Assembly (NCBI GenBank): GCA_004794655.1
Contig: SMMW01000555.1
Coordinates: 3,565,001 to 3,629,000 of the forward strand
DNA: 64,000 bases
Direction of reading: 5' to 3'
Origin: Marisa cornuarietis
Taxonomy: Eukaryota > Mollusca > Gastropoda > Architaenioglossa > Ampullariidae
Position numbers and translations under genes: made by a program. Position 1 is the first letter of the stretch, and every line of letters begins with the position of its first letter. Positions 12,184-25,354 of the stretch are shown here, in pieces. The notes beneath the pieces are model-generated. The model saw only the letters and a program-made list of their open reading frames with translations, searched no databases and had not been told where the DNA came from.

Positions 12184-13876
12184 ACCATGACATTCTTTAT
12201 AGTTGCCATCATGAAGCCAATCAGCCTCAAGAATATGCCATAATGTCATGATGGTTTGTGCTATAAAGCTGTCATTCTAGACTGTCTAATCATTTTTTTC
12301 TTGCTTTTGATTTCTTGTAAAATCATTTTGCAGTGGGGTGTGCATTTTGTATGCTTTTTGCGATCACTTAAAATTATGTGTGTCCAATGTGTATGCACAG
12401 TTTAAGAATGTGTATTGTGCTTGTATAAATTGGTAAAAGTTTCATTACTCTTCATAATAGGCTACTTTTTGGGGGTGAGGGGGCTGAGAGTCAGGTTTTA
12501 AAACTTTCAGACAATAGCACATTCACTCCAAGATAAATGTTAGAGAAAGTCATAAGGTCTTTGAGCACGTGCTCAGCTGCATGCATGCTCTCTTATACTT
12601 TGCATAGGGTACACATGTTATATAAGCAAGAGATACTGTTATCATCATTAGACCAAGTTTATATTGGTGTACACTGAGGCAGACAAACAACAAGAACAAT
12701 ATCATTCATAACTCTTTCGAAGAATTTCCCACCCACGAATGCGAATGTCTTAATAGCTACAATTCAATTTCATGGATACACCTGTATTGAATAAGTTAAT
12801 AATTTCTACTGCTGGAAAAGCATTTCTTACTGGAGAGAAACATCTAAATTGCTAAATTCATTTTGGGGAAAATAATTTGTTCACGTCAGAAGTGGTACGT
12901 GCTACCATTTGCTTGATTCATTTCTGATGAACTATACAATCTGCTGTAATGGTATGAGGCTTGCTTTCAAAATATGATTTTAATTATTTCTTGTAAATGT
13001 ATGTACTGTACATGGCTATCAGTATGTGAGTGGTCTGGATTTTACTGCCATTGTTAGGTTTGGACTGCAGTGAGGTGTCTGTTTAGTTGTCTGCTCTCTG
13101 TTTAACACCAGTCATAAATACTGCAACTACCATTGCAAGCTTTTGTCTACAAACTGAGTAAGGCACCAGTGGGATTAACACTGCATAGTGGTGGGTCTAG
13201 GCTAGATACACAATTTCACAGAGCGCTTCTGTCATCATGCATCTTTAAGATGGTCTGTTAGGCTAGTGTCAGCAGAGTGTTTCAATCTGACGTATGAACC
13301 AGCATCATTTGAGAAAAATTAACTGATTCTTAGAATACAGTGTGAGTGTTTTTACTGTCTGCTGTTGATTCTTAGTTCTGATACACTTTTTCCTCTCCTT
13401 TCAGTTTTAGCTTTACAATTTTATCTGATACAGATAATGGTATATGCTGCACAGGAATTCATTAAAAAATAAATTTGATCATCATACATTGTAATCTGAG
13501 ATGTGACACAGTGATCACCAAATACTTTGGATAAAAATCAAAGTTGACTGTAAGTCAGTGAGGTGAATATCTGTTTAAATTTCAGCATTAGTACTGTTGT
13601 TGCGCTGGAAAGGTTTTGTATAAAACAATGGTTGAGAGCATTGTCAGAATCTGATTGATTAAACAGAAACTGGACCATTTATAAAAAACATATTTTGATT
13701 TTTTTCTAGTAGTTTTTTATATATGGGGGTGTTTATGGGGAGAGGGAACCAAAATTGTCTCATAGGGATCTAAAGAGAAAAATGCTCAACCCAGTTCCTA
13801 ATTTTTGTCTGTGTGTAACAAAATACTTCCCATCCAGCAACATAAAGGACACAATCTTTGTTACAACTAAGAGCTG

Positions 13877-13897
13877 TGGTGTGTGTGTGTGTGTGTT
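13877..13897. repeat. GT microsatellite
   Basis: About ten GT dinucleotides in gene-free DNA. Confidence 0.85.
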
Positions 13898-16239
13898 TCA
13901 GCATCTGTGAATGATCACCATTTAATTACTGTAGGGTGCATCATACATCTTTTCAGTCACTTCTGCTCAAAATTCCCCTACAATTTGTAAGAGCATGAGA
14001 TAAAATAAATTTTAACTGATTTACAGTTATATTTATTTATATCTAAAACACAAATTCCAAGGATTTCTAGAAATAAATTCTGAAGTATATTGTTATTCCA
14101 CAAAAAAATAATATTGGTTAGTAAGTGAGAGTTAGTAAATAAAGATGTACCACAGATCTTATATTTGCACAAGGATCTGCATAGTCAGTTTTGAGACAGC
14201 ACTTATTTCTGCTTAACAGACCTTTCTGCTGTGTTCAATAGTCTATCTTAATTTCATATGTAGCATGTGTGTTCATGAAATAGCTTTTGTGCCCCTTCTC
14301 AGTCTGAAAATAATCTCCCCTCACCCATCCTTAACTTCTCTATCTGTATCCAACAGCTTGTCATTGAGTGATTAATGCAACAAGTGAACAGTAAAGCATG
14401 TTAGAGGCATTTGGGAAAAAGTCAAAATAACTGCAACGTAATAATTGACATACAATTTGTTTCGATGACTATGTAGCAAGAAGCAATCATATATTTTTTA
14501 ACCATAGAATAATATTCTGAAGATACTGAATTTGTTTTTTACCTAATTATACTTAACCTCATCAGTTTGAATATAAGATCATATTGATCTGATCTTAAGC
14601 TTATGCAGCGTCTTTTTTTCACATACCAGAGTGGTTGATGGGCAGGTGTCTTGTGTGAGTGTATGTGTGTATGTTTGCACATGTACTCACATTTTATTTT
14701 CTTATCTGGATTTAGATTTGAAGAAATTAGCAGCTGCCCGTCATGAAAACTTTGGGGCAATATATATGTAATACTAAACTTGTTCTATCATTTTTATCTC
14801 CAGCATCTTTTCATAAGTTACATAATTTTAGACACATTATTGATATAAATTATAGCTGTGAAATATGTTAATCAGTTTTTTTCATGGAGGCTGAAAATTG
14901 AGAGAACTAGCTACACATTTTCAATGTGCATTTCATTCCTGATACCTTTAGGAATAGCGATAACTTCAAAATTTGTTGCTTCTCTTTTATCTTTACATAG
15001 TTATGTAGCTTGGCTTACGTACTGTTGTGTGTAAAATTGTTTATGTCTGTAAAAATGTTTATAGTCTGCATTTGGTTTATGTGAAGAAGTGCTGTAAGTG
15101 TTGGCTAAAAGGTTAGCATTTTCAGTTACCCAAAATGAAGCTGGGTTTTTTTTCGTACTGAATGGATCCAATGATAAGCACAGAATGGCATGTTTATGTT
15201 TTGTTGTGCACTCTGGTTGCCTGTTTGTGTTTTGTTTTAGCGATAATCAAGTACAAATTGTGGGTGCAGGCTTACGTTGTATGCCTGTGAGCATGTCTGT
15301 TTATAGGTGTTTAATGTTTTATTAAACCCCTCCAGAAAAACAATGGATTTTTTAAAACATAATATCTGTGCTTGGATAGAATTTGCATATATGAGATGTG
15401 ACTTTACAAAGGTTTTCTACACATGCAAATGATGTCAATTATACTTATGTCAGTAATGCTGACTTATGTGCAAGATCAAACACAGTCTAGAACAACACAA
15501 TGTGTAAATAGAGTTGAATGGAAACAAACACTGATATTGTTTTTTAATGGTGAGTTTTGTATGGAAGCGTGCACAATCAACAATTATGGTCACTGAGTGT
15601 ATGTGCATATTTAGATAACCTATGTTTAAAGGTCTAGTAATAATAATAATTTGTATATGTACTAGTGGGGTGAACTTTTTTTTATTTTACTTTAATGGCT
15701 CACTTCCCAGAATCTGTGTTAACTTTTGTTCTTGGTGCTAGCTTACAAACATCATCATGACAGAAAGAGATCAACAACAAATATGTCAAAATTGCACATG
15801 CATAAGGTTACATTGCCAAGACCTCAGCTACAAAGGGAGCTAGGACCATATGTTAATTAGGTCTATGTGTCTACAAAGAGGATGTCACGAGTTTGACCTC
15901 TTTCTATGCACAGTGATGTTTGTAGGCATGTATCTTGACAACATAAGCGGGTTATTGCGCAGTTTGGGAAATAGTATCCTGTAGCTGCACTGAGCTTTAC
16001 CCTGTCATTAGAGAAAAATTGCATCTTACTAGATCTTTAAGACAAGTTGAGGGGGAAAATGGGGAAATGCTTTTAATGATTTTAGTGATCAAGCCATTGA
16101 ATACTTACCAATGTGAATCATAAAGCTACATATTTAGGTTACTTCATCCAGTTTATCTCTTGCCTGCCTACTCATTTATCTTGAATGACAAGCTTAACTG
16201 AAAGGTAAAATTCTGCCTATTCTCATCTCTTTTCCGTTG

Positions 16240-16266
16240 TGCATGTGTGTGTGTGTGTGTGTGTGT
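16240..16266. repeat. TG microsatellite
   Basis: About twelve TG dinucleotides in gene-free DNA about 0.6 kb beyond the CFAP141 stop codon. Confidence 0.85.
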
Positions 16267-16898
16267 TTATGTTATTGCTAATGCTCCTTATGTTTCTTTT
16301 TCATGTCTGTTCTAGTCTCCCTGTATAGATCAATCTTTTTTACCTCATAATGCAAAATAAATCAACGTTTTTTTTCCTCCTATCTATAATTATCTATCTA
16401 CAGAATTAACTACTGTTTCAATAAGTATAAATACATAAAGAATTCATAATTTCTGTGAATGTAATATCTATAGGACTAGACATGCTCACTGCAATGTAGC
16501 CTCAGATGATGATGATGTAACAATTTATACAGTCAAAATACAATCAGTAATTGAGCTGAAAATTGCTACAAACTTTAATTCAAATAGCAATAGTTGTTTC
16601 TACATATTCTTGAGTATTAAAAGGATGCACTGTACAAGATGGCAATGCTGTAAAAGCTACAAAGCATAGGTCATACGTCCTATATTCAGTACAAGGACAC
16701 CATTTTAATTATGTAAATGCTTTGATTTCTTATAATGCTGAAGGGTATAAGTACTCACATTTTTATCAAATTTACAGTATAAAACTTTTGAGTTCTAGTG
16801 AGAGCGATGGTGAGAAAAAATATCTTGAAGGAGTATGAAGATGCACACAAAAGTACCCTAACCCTAATTGCATAAAGAAGGAGAGTTTGGCAACAACT

Positions 16899-19800
16899 TC
16901 ACAGTCGCTCTTTATGGAAAGTCTTTCCAAGGGTTGCCAGCTCTGCTTCATACTGTTGCTCCTCCTGTGCAAACAACTGCTGCAGTGCCCGACGCCGCAC
17001 CTGAACAGGCCACATACATAATGACACATAAAAATTAGTAGTCGTATAATGACTTCAGTACCTCCATGAGTTTGTGTGCATGTGTCCATGCATAAATGGC
17101 ATAGTAGTGGCTATGAGAGAGTGTACACTGCACAATATATATGCGCACAAATCAATGTAAGTCTGCACTCCGCTTAGCTGGCTGCCATGAGAGCCTAATG
17201 AAAGAAAACAGTGTTACCCCAACCTCATCAGCTGCCTTGTGCAGCACTGACTTCTGGGTTACAGTCACCTTCCATGAAACTGCAACCTGCATCATCTCTG
17301 GGTAAGGGAAACCATACTGCTACTCAACTTATAATTATAAGCATATATGATCATCATATGTATGCAAATGTTTTGTGGACCTAGCTGAATGAAAGCTATT
17401 AGAGATACAAAAAAATCTATTTGAAAAAATGTTTTTAAATTCAAAATGTTTCTGATAAACAGCTTCCACCAAGAAAGAACAGGATTTCTCTGCAACAAAT
17501 GCAGTTAATGGTCATGAGATTATAAAGCATTATTATAAAGTAGCCATGATAGTAAACAACCTCAAACCAAGCACTGGTGACAAAAAACTGCTAGTGACAA
17601 GAATGTAGATTTAGGTACTTACCAAAACTATAGCCTTGCCTCCTTGCTGTACTTCAGCCTGTATTGCTTTCTTTGTTGCAACACATCTCTTGAAGTCAGC
17701 CTTTGACTCACTCTGATCACTCCATGCAGATCTCAGGATCTTTTTCCACTCTCTGAGTTGGAAGACAGTTTTGCAACAAAACTACAATAAAGGCTTAAAT
17801 TTTGACTGAAGGAGTGTAATACAAAAGTGTGTATTTATTCATGAAGAGGATCAGAGATTGCTATGATGATGACAATATGTAATCAATGTGTATTTCCATG
17901 AGACCAATATTAGACAACTTCAGTTTTATTTGATCTCATTGAAATTTCATACTTTTATTTTGATTAGTTAATTAGAACTGGGTACATGTGCTATGGATAG
18001 AAACAAAACTTGCATAAATTATCTTGTTAAAGTTAGTTTATATATATATACCCTAGCTATATATCATCTATAATCAAGTAAGCAGATAAAAACCAGAAAA
18101 TCATTAACGAAGGTTTAAAGTATACATCATACAGTAAAAAGTGCATCATATTGTCCCTTGGGTTTAATGCAGTTTTACTTATTTCAATGAATGTGCATAA
18201 TCTTTGCAATATGTATCACATATCAAAGATTATATGCCCACATCATTGCACCACACAAGTTATTTAGAATTATATTAGTATATCAAAACTTCAAGCTGCT
18301 GCTGCATGTTAGGCAAAGATGCTGCATCTTAGTACCCAAGATATACTGCCTCATGTTCTGCTGCTGCCTCAGAAATCTAGAAAATGGACCTTTCTTTCCT
18401 ACAATAAAGCAGTAAGCTATTTATAAAGGACCTAAGTTCAAACCCAAAAATAATATGAAACAGAAGTTTCATCCTTCACATGCAGGCAATGACTTATTGA
18501 ATTTCAGAGAAAAAATAAACAAAACTAACACTTCTTAACTGATTAATAAGTTTAAATTCTCTAGCGGTGAAAAAGGGCACACATTGTCACAGGTAGCACA
18601 TACGTAGTCAGAGTACTAACTTCAGGCAAGTTGTTTGCCTTTCTTATTACGTTGTGGTTAAAATCACATTTGCATGATACCACAACCTGAGATCAAAATA
18701 TCAACAATGATGGCATGACCAACAACAAAAAAGCAACAACAAAACAAAGAAAACAAAAACAAAGAAAAAAAATAAAACCAAAATAATAAATTTAAAAACT
18801 GATGATTAGAAATGCTAATGTTCCATCCATAATACATGTTTCCTTTTTGCTATGCATTTTTAATTCACTATGTACCTCTATTGCATTTTTATAATTATTC
18901 AATACTTGGTTAAAATTACTACTTGTCAAAACTCGAATTTTTTTATACCAAAACCAGAAAGAGCCAGAAAATGTTTTCCAAACTTCTGCTGGTTGTGTGT
19001 TATAAAGTTTTTAAAGTCTTGCACATTAGTTACAATGTGGTTACAAATCCAAACATAAAAACCAAACAAATAAATATTAATGAGTTAAACTAAAGAATGA
19101 ACTGTTAGTTACTAAGAACTCAATCATGATGTGAGAATATTTTGGCTAATAACTGGTCTCTAGGATGGGTTCAATACAGCATATCTGGCAGCAAAGTGTC
19201 CTAGTGGCTTGTAGTTAACTATTCTGTCATGCAGAAGCTGTGGCAACAATTTCAGATGAGTAGCACTGAACAACACCCTCAGTCTGGATGGCCCCCAAAT
19301 GACAGGACACCACAACAATTAGTTCATAAAGCTGACAGCTGTGCAAAGCAGAACCATCACTGCAGAACATCTGGGAAAAGACCTGAGATTTGCAACACAC
19401 CAACATCACCCAGCAGACCATCTACAACCACCTTCACCAGTATAATTTACAAATTAGAACTACTGTCATTCACATGTCACAGACAGAAAAACACTCTCCC
19501 AGGCTTGTGTGGTGTGGTACAGATGCTAACAGCACTGAACAAAACAACAGCTGGGCAGGGTGCTCTGTACTAAGGTTCACTCTGGCCTACAATGATGACA
19601 GACTGTAACTGTGTGGCAGCACCCAGGAGAACAATTTGTTGATGTCTACCTTAGAGAGCATAACCAGCTTCGCAGCAGCTCTCTGGTGGTCAGAGAAGAG
19701 CCCCATATTCATGTCAGAATCCCCCTTCATCTCGTTCATAGTTTCTCTGACGTCTGGTACAGAAATGAGCATGTGAACCTCTTATCATCCCAGCTTTACA

Positions 19801-21268
19801 GCCATGGGTCCAGGTTCTATGCTGCGACATGAAAACTTTACTCCCCATTGGGTTGACATAATGACTACCTCTTGCAGTAGCAGACTATCCAGAAGCTTGA
19901 CTGGCCATCACATTCACCAGACTTGGTTCCTTCTGAGCACATGTGCAACACCTTAGTATGTGAGGTTCAGGCCAACTGCGCAAAGGGAACAGACATGCTC
20001 AGCTGTTCCAGTTCTAGCGGCAAGAGTAGCTAAGCATTCCTGACCTCAATCAACTTTAATTGTTCAGTCTATGCAAGAAAGATCCACTCAATGTGTGCCA
20101 GCTGCATTTTGGCTTTGACTGTTTCAAAATGCACTGAAAGTTTCTGTGACATTGATTCAAGAGTAGGGTTGTTGAGTGTCCATATCTTAGAATAGAATTG
20201 CCTTAAAAATGAAATTCTTCTCATGTATATTTGAAAAATCAAATTATGAATGTAGTTACATTACCAGTCAACTTGTGGTTTATTTCTGTTCATCTCTATC
20301 TGGCCCTTAACATTTTTCTGTGAGTACTGTACACATTTATTTATTTATTTATTTTGCAAGACCTGTAAATCAATGATGAATGCACATTAAAGTGAAGCTT
20401 TCGTAATTTTATTTAGCATTTGGACATGCACCAATTAACTTTGTATAGTGATGACACACCTTTATGTTTTGTTATCCCAATACAGGTAATCACCACCTAG
20501 TGACCTTGGCACTCATCAGAGGAGAAGCGCTCATTCAGTAGAAATAGTCTTTTACTTTTATATTATTTAAAAAGCTATTATAAAGACATCTAGTTTAATC
20601 AAGAAAATTTTTCATCAACCAAAGATTTACCAGACTTAATTAAAAACAAAAATAAACTCAAACTTGAATCCCATAAACAGAAGATTATTAATGTTAGTAA
20701 CTTACTCATCTAATAAGTATTTCAGATCTTCTTTTATATAGTCAGCCTGTAAGAAAAAAAATTAAAAGATTAAAGAAAATTTAAATTATACCTCTAAACA
20801 AATTATACACATAGTATGCAGATTTAAGGTGAAAGCTCTTTGAACACAACTTACTTTTGTTCTGCTTGTACTTCATCTTCCTGGAAATAAATGTTTCATG
20901 AACAGTTACAATGATAAATCTTCACTGTTCGTCTAGCTGACATGCTATATATACATTTAGGATATTAAAGAACGTTATCGTTGCAATATTATTCTTTAAA
21001 TTCTTTGTTTAGTCTTTCAATTAGCGCACTATTTACCCGTCCCATTTCTCATTTTTCTTCCTTACAGATGTGCAAAAAATTAATGCAACAACGACAGACG
21101 ATTTCAGAAATTTACCAATTTAAGAAAAGACAATATATGTCACATTAAATAAATAATAAATGTACAACTGAAACGTACCTTGATTGTGTTCTGTAGAATT
21201 TTTGTATATTCATTTCTGACTTTTGGTGGTCTTTCGTATCTTCCTACTGTTTCATCTACCGATACCAT
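16899..21268 (-). CDS. CFAP141: Cilia- and flagella-associated protein 141-like
   Basis: Small axonemal protein; in vertebrates CFAP141 (C1orf189) is a microtubule inner protein of motile cilia. Coding exons on the minus strand, in reading order: 21268-21179 (ATG start, 30 codons), 20746-20706, 17752-17623, 17295-17218 and 17000-16899 (stop TGA). Phases join cleanly to give 146 codons. The last exon gives the best match to the family: R-R-R-A-L-Q-Q-L-F, then E-Q-Q-Y-E-A-E-L, then G-K-T-F-H-K-E-R-L, against human VRQAALHQLF...QQYQQEL...GKAFYVERF. The human protein is about 101 residues, so this N-terminal region is longer. Exon 4 borders are least certain: the acceptor may instead leave 17286 as its first base. 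The gene is head-to-head with IPO11. A 26-nt exon-like cassette at 20856-20881 is skipped in this model because it breaks the frame. Confidence 0.72.
17753..20705. other. CFAP141 intron with transposon relic
   Basis: AT-rich intron between the second and third CFAP141 coding exons. Apart from the Tc1/mariner relic at about 19220-20160, I see A-rich low-complexity DNA (about 18720-18800) and no gene. Confidence 0.65.
19220..20160 (+). mobile_element. Decayed Tc1/mariner transposase
   Basis: Reading across frames, the plus strand gives a worn Tc1-type transposase. About 19390-19510 gives 'ITQQTIYNHLHQYNL' followed by a W-C-G stretch, which matches the end of the DNA-binding region. About 19570-19680 gives a 'RFTL' box and then 'PGEQFVDVYL', matching the region after the first catalytic aspartate. 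About 19880-19940 gives 'LDWPSHSPDLVPSEH', the hallmark box before the final catalytic acid. Stops and shifts interrupt every frame, so it is dead. It lies antisense within a CFAP141 intron. I could not define its terminal inverted repeats. Confidence 0.8.
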
Positions 21269-22071
21269 TTTGCGCACAATATTAATTATGTTGTACTCCC
21301 GCTTACAGAGGAGAATGGTATGCAACGGACGTTTAGTGGTGATGTTGCCAATGAAGCTATGTAACCGGAAGTTACTGGGACTCCTTGGTCGTTAGGGAGG
21401 TCTGCGCGTTACCAATCATGTTTAAAGAACTATTACCAGGCAAAATCCCATTGTGTTAATAATAAACGTTTTTTACCTTTTCTAAAACAATACACGAGCT
21501 GTACTTTGAAAGTGTTGATATCAAGATCTGATAATCATAGTTATCTAACCAGATTTTACACGGGGAAAAAAACTTAAATCCGAAGTCAGATTTACGTACA
21601 AACATACTGTCTTTTAAATGTCAATAAATCGTTAAACAAGATGAGTTGTATAAATTGTTGACTTTGTGTAATTCAGTGTCGAATTGTTGCTATTTTTTTT
21701 TCGTTACTACCTGAGCAGCGATGCCATCGGGTCATAGCAGAAATTATCTTATTTGTTCTTATTTCAACAGCACAATAGCCATTTTTCTGTCATATTATCT
21801 TCATGAGGCTGCTTAATTAAAACATGTCAATACTGAACTGTATTTTTCCTTTACATTCCGTTCATCTTGTGTTAGGATGACGTTATCGGAGGTATGAGAA
21901 CACCATTCCTGGCTAATCGAAACTTCGCTGATTGTCAATATGGCCGCCTCCAGGGTTCTTGATGTTGCATTCTACGCCTGTTCTTATTCAAGCATTTGTA
22001 AGGATAGGTGGTGTTCTTATTTTTAACTGCCTTTGTTAATTATAGTTGAATTGTTCAAATACTCCCTAAAA
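21269..22071. promoter_or_regulatory. Shared head-to-head promoter region CFAP141/IPO11
   Basis: Only 803 bases separate the start codons of the divergently read CFAP141 and IPO11 genes, so both promoters must lie here or in untranslated first exons. The stretch 21880-21960, with an ATGGCCGCC motif, is visibly richer in GC than the surrounding sequence. No TATA box can be assigned with confidence. A spacing under 1 kb is typical of bidirectional promoters; shared control is inference. Confidence 0.55.
21940..22026 (+). other. Possible upstream ORF ahead of IPO11
   Basis: An ATG followed by 28 sense codons in total and TAA ends 45 bases before the IPO11 start codon. It begins M-A-A-S-R. Its ATG is followed by GCC, a reasonable context. 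It would act as a uORF only if the IPO11 transcript starts upstream of 21940, which I cannot see. Confidence 0.3.
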
Positions 22072-25000
22072 ATGGAGGTAGAGGCTGCAGAACCGATAGT
22101 TCTTGAAACTTTGTCTCATGCTTGTAGCCAAGATGCAAATGTCCTCAAACCAGCTGAACGGAAGCTTCAGAGCTGGGAAACTCAGCCTGGTTTTTATTCT
22201 GTTTTATCGGTGAGTGTCGCTTTAGAATATGATTTGCACTTTATCAGATAGTGAAAAATGGCCTTATCTGAAGTTGTATTATTGATTAAATAAAAATATT
22301 AACGGTGCTGTGAAAACGGTACTGGATCTAAAATACCGAAGTAAGTACAATCAAACGCTTGTTAGCACAGTTTGAGTTTACATCATCATTATTTTTTACC
22401 TCATTTCTTAAAGCTAAGTGACATTAATGTAATAAATGCTTAACAGTCTTCTTACAGACAAAATAGTTGGTAGCCACTCCTCATTCAATGACGTGGAACG
22501 TTTCTGTGGTAAACAAGGTGGACTAATATTTTAATGATGTAGCAAATGCTAATAACTGGGTAAACACTGTTGTAACAGAAGATCAATCAGATCTATGGTA
22601 TAAACATATACATATGTACAGGTGTGTATAAATATGTGCATAAAGGTTTGTGAAACGAAGATTTTACTGATATCCTAGGTCTACATTATTATAGCAGTGG
22701 TATTTGCTAATTTCTTTTTGATCATGTTAGTAGTAGAAATTTTCAACAAAATGTTATGAACTGAACTTACAGAGTGAAAAAACATTCATTCATTTGATTA
22801 TTTGCTTCTTTTTTTAGTCCATTTTCTGCAATTATGAGGTGGATGCAAATATTCGGTGGCTGGCAGTTTTGTACTGTAAAAATGGCGTTGATAGATACTG
22901 GAGAAAAACAGCTCCACAGTAAGTCATGAGATTTACATCATATAGCTTTCTAACTTCATGTGTGATTTTATTTCTTATAGGCACTTCATTCATTTCTATT
23001 ATATTACTGATATTTTGTATTGATGGGTGTGTATCTGCATCAGTATATGGGTAGTACAGGAGGAGACCCCTTTCTTACAATTTCTCCTGACTTCAGCTGT
23101 TACTTTCCTGCAACTTAGTATCTCTTTTTCTGTAGAATGTTTTCTTATCCCCTAAAATGTTCAGTAATGTACTACCTGATTTGTAGTTATTGCCCAAAAA
23201 TGTGCCAGACAGAAATAACACAAAGTTCCCTTCTAATTCGTTTTGTCGTTTTTTAACATTGCATTAGTTTTGAGGAGTTTCATGTTTTCATTTTCTAATA
23301 TAATTTTTTGTTTCTTCTTTTTTAAAATGGTACAAGCAGAGTTTTGTGATATGCCTTTCTTTATTAAAATGTTTGTGTGGAATTCTGTTATCACTCAGAC
23401 ATTGGAGATCTAGACTTACCAGATTCCTAAGTTTCAGAACTTTGATAATGGGCTTGGCATCAGAAACTTATTTTATCACATATCAGTTTGGTCTACATTG
23501 TACATTCACAACAAGTCCTACTTTTTATAAGCATCTGAACTAACTTAGGGTTAATCAAAGAAGAGCAGTCAGGTATTTAATTTTTTATGATAGTTTTGCT
23601 GTATTGGACATGCATGACTTTTTCATTTGTAATCCTCTTATATTCTTATTACGACTTTTACAGTTCTATAGCAGATGAAGAAAAGGCATGTATCAAATCA
23701 CGTCTTATATCCAGCTTCAGAGAACCAATTCCACAGGTGAGATTAACTTTTATTGTAATAGTTATAAGGTGAAAAAAAGAAGAGAAAAGTAAATTGAGGT
23801 AGAAAAAGTTTTGTTTTCTTATACCAAAAGACAAATGTGGTTTCACAAAGAATTTTCTTTCACTTTAAACAATATGCACCTTTGCATATAAAAAAGGTGA
23901 ATTGCAGACTTTACACCCAGTAATGAACAATAATGTTCACAGAAACTGTCTTCATTTAAGTAGTCTACCCGAAGGAAATGTCTGCATTAGAGGAATATTA
24001 AAGATAGAGATAAAAAAAATTTTGGTATAATACTGATATTCTTCACCAAATCTTTCCTTGCCAACAAGAGACTGCAGTGGGTGTTTTTATAGATTGCAAG
24101 TGGCTGTGTTTTGCTTCTGAGAAGAGTCCATTTTGCTTTTCAGATAGCCACACAAGTTGCTGTTTTGACTTCAAAGATAGCTCGGCTAGATTGTCCTCAG
24201 GACTGGAATGGCCTTGTGCCAACATTGCTGCAGGCAGTGCGCTGCAATGACACACTCATTCAGCAGAGAGCATTGCTAGTGCTGCATCATGTCACCAAAA
24301 CACTGGCATCCAAACGTCTGGCTCCAGATAGAAAATTATTTGAAAGTGTGAGTGTCTGGTTTGTTATTTCCTTTTAAGTTTAAGCTTTTTTGTGTTTTTT
24401 TTAAACAAAAGACATTTTGCTCATATTTGCTCTTCAAAAAATGCTCTTAATTGGTGAAGTACATCTTTATCTTTTAGGCAGTTGAGTGGTTCAGATAATT
24501 TTTGCCAAAACAGTGGAAGTCATGTACCCTAGCTTCAGATCTTGATTCAGGTACATTCTACTTTCTCTACATGTGGTACCTACTTGCAGAGTTTGCTGCT
24601 TTGCCACAAAAAAAGCCTTACATGCTGGCTTAGCATTAACCATCGATTTCCATTTCTCATATTTGTATTTGCTGAAGATATAGGTTTTTGAATAGCTTGT
24701 CAGCAACCACAAAGAATGCATCAATACAACCATGTAAAAGCATGTCTGAGAAATAAGAAAAAATTTTGTTGTTAGTTTTTTCGATCAATGAGCTTGCAAT
24801 TTTGTTTAAGCCACCTTTGTTTAGATTTATTTGAAGATAATTTTTGATATATGGTATCCATTTCAGCTGACAAATGACATCTTTGGCTATGTTGCACACC
24901 TCTGGGAGGCCCACTTGTCACAGTTCCTACAGCTTGCTGCACAGCATGATGACAATATGGAGAGTGCACTAGAACAGTGTAGGCTGGTGTTGAAAGGTGA

Positions 25001-25320
25001 GGCAGTGACTTCAACCATCGACAGTGCTGTCTTTTTTAAATAAATCTTTATTTTTAAAAAAAGTCTAAATGTCCATTTTATTGTAACAAATTTTTTTTTG
25101 CTTAAATCTGCAAATACTGTCAACCATCACCTCAGCAACCATGTTTTGGAAAAGACTGTAGACTCATTTGTTTTCGAAGACGGACTTCAACAACCAAGCA
25201 CCACATTTGTTTTTTTTTTGTTTTTTTTTTTCTTTCCTGGTGTTTTATTTTTTTCTTCTTTTCTGTTTTTGCTGCGCAATGAGGATTCTTCTGAATGGAT
25301 ACCTGCGCATTATAAATGGA

Positions 25321-25354
<34 letters not shown>

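Larger units (their letters stand above)
9712..16898. other. Semaphorin 3' UTR and intergenic AT-rich DNA
   Basis: About 7.2 kb between the semaphorin stop and the CFAP141 stop; the two genes converge. No coding region can be supported. The proximal part should be semaphorin 3' UTR. A candidate ATTAAA signal lies near 10556, with others further on, so the cleavage site is unresolved. Dinucleotide repeats lie at about 12129-12183, 13877-13897 and 16240-16266. A 15-base direct duplication sits at about 10905-10938. Confidence 0.6.
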
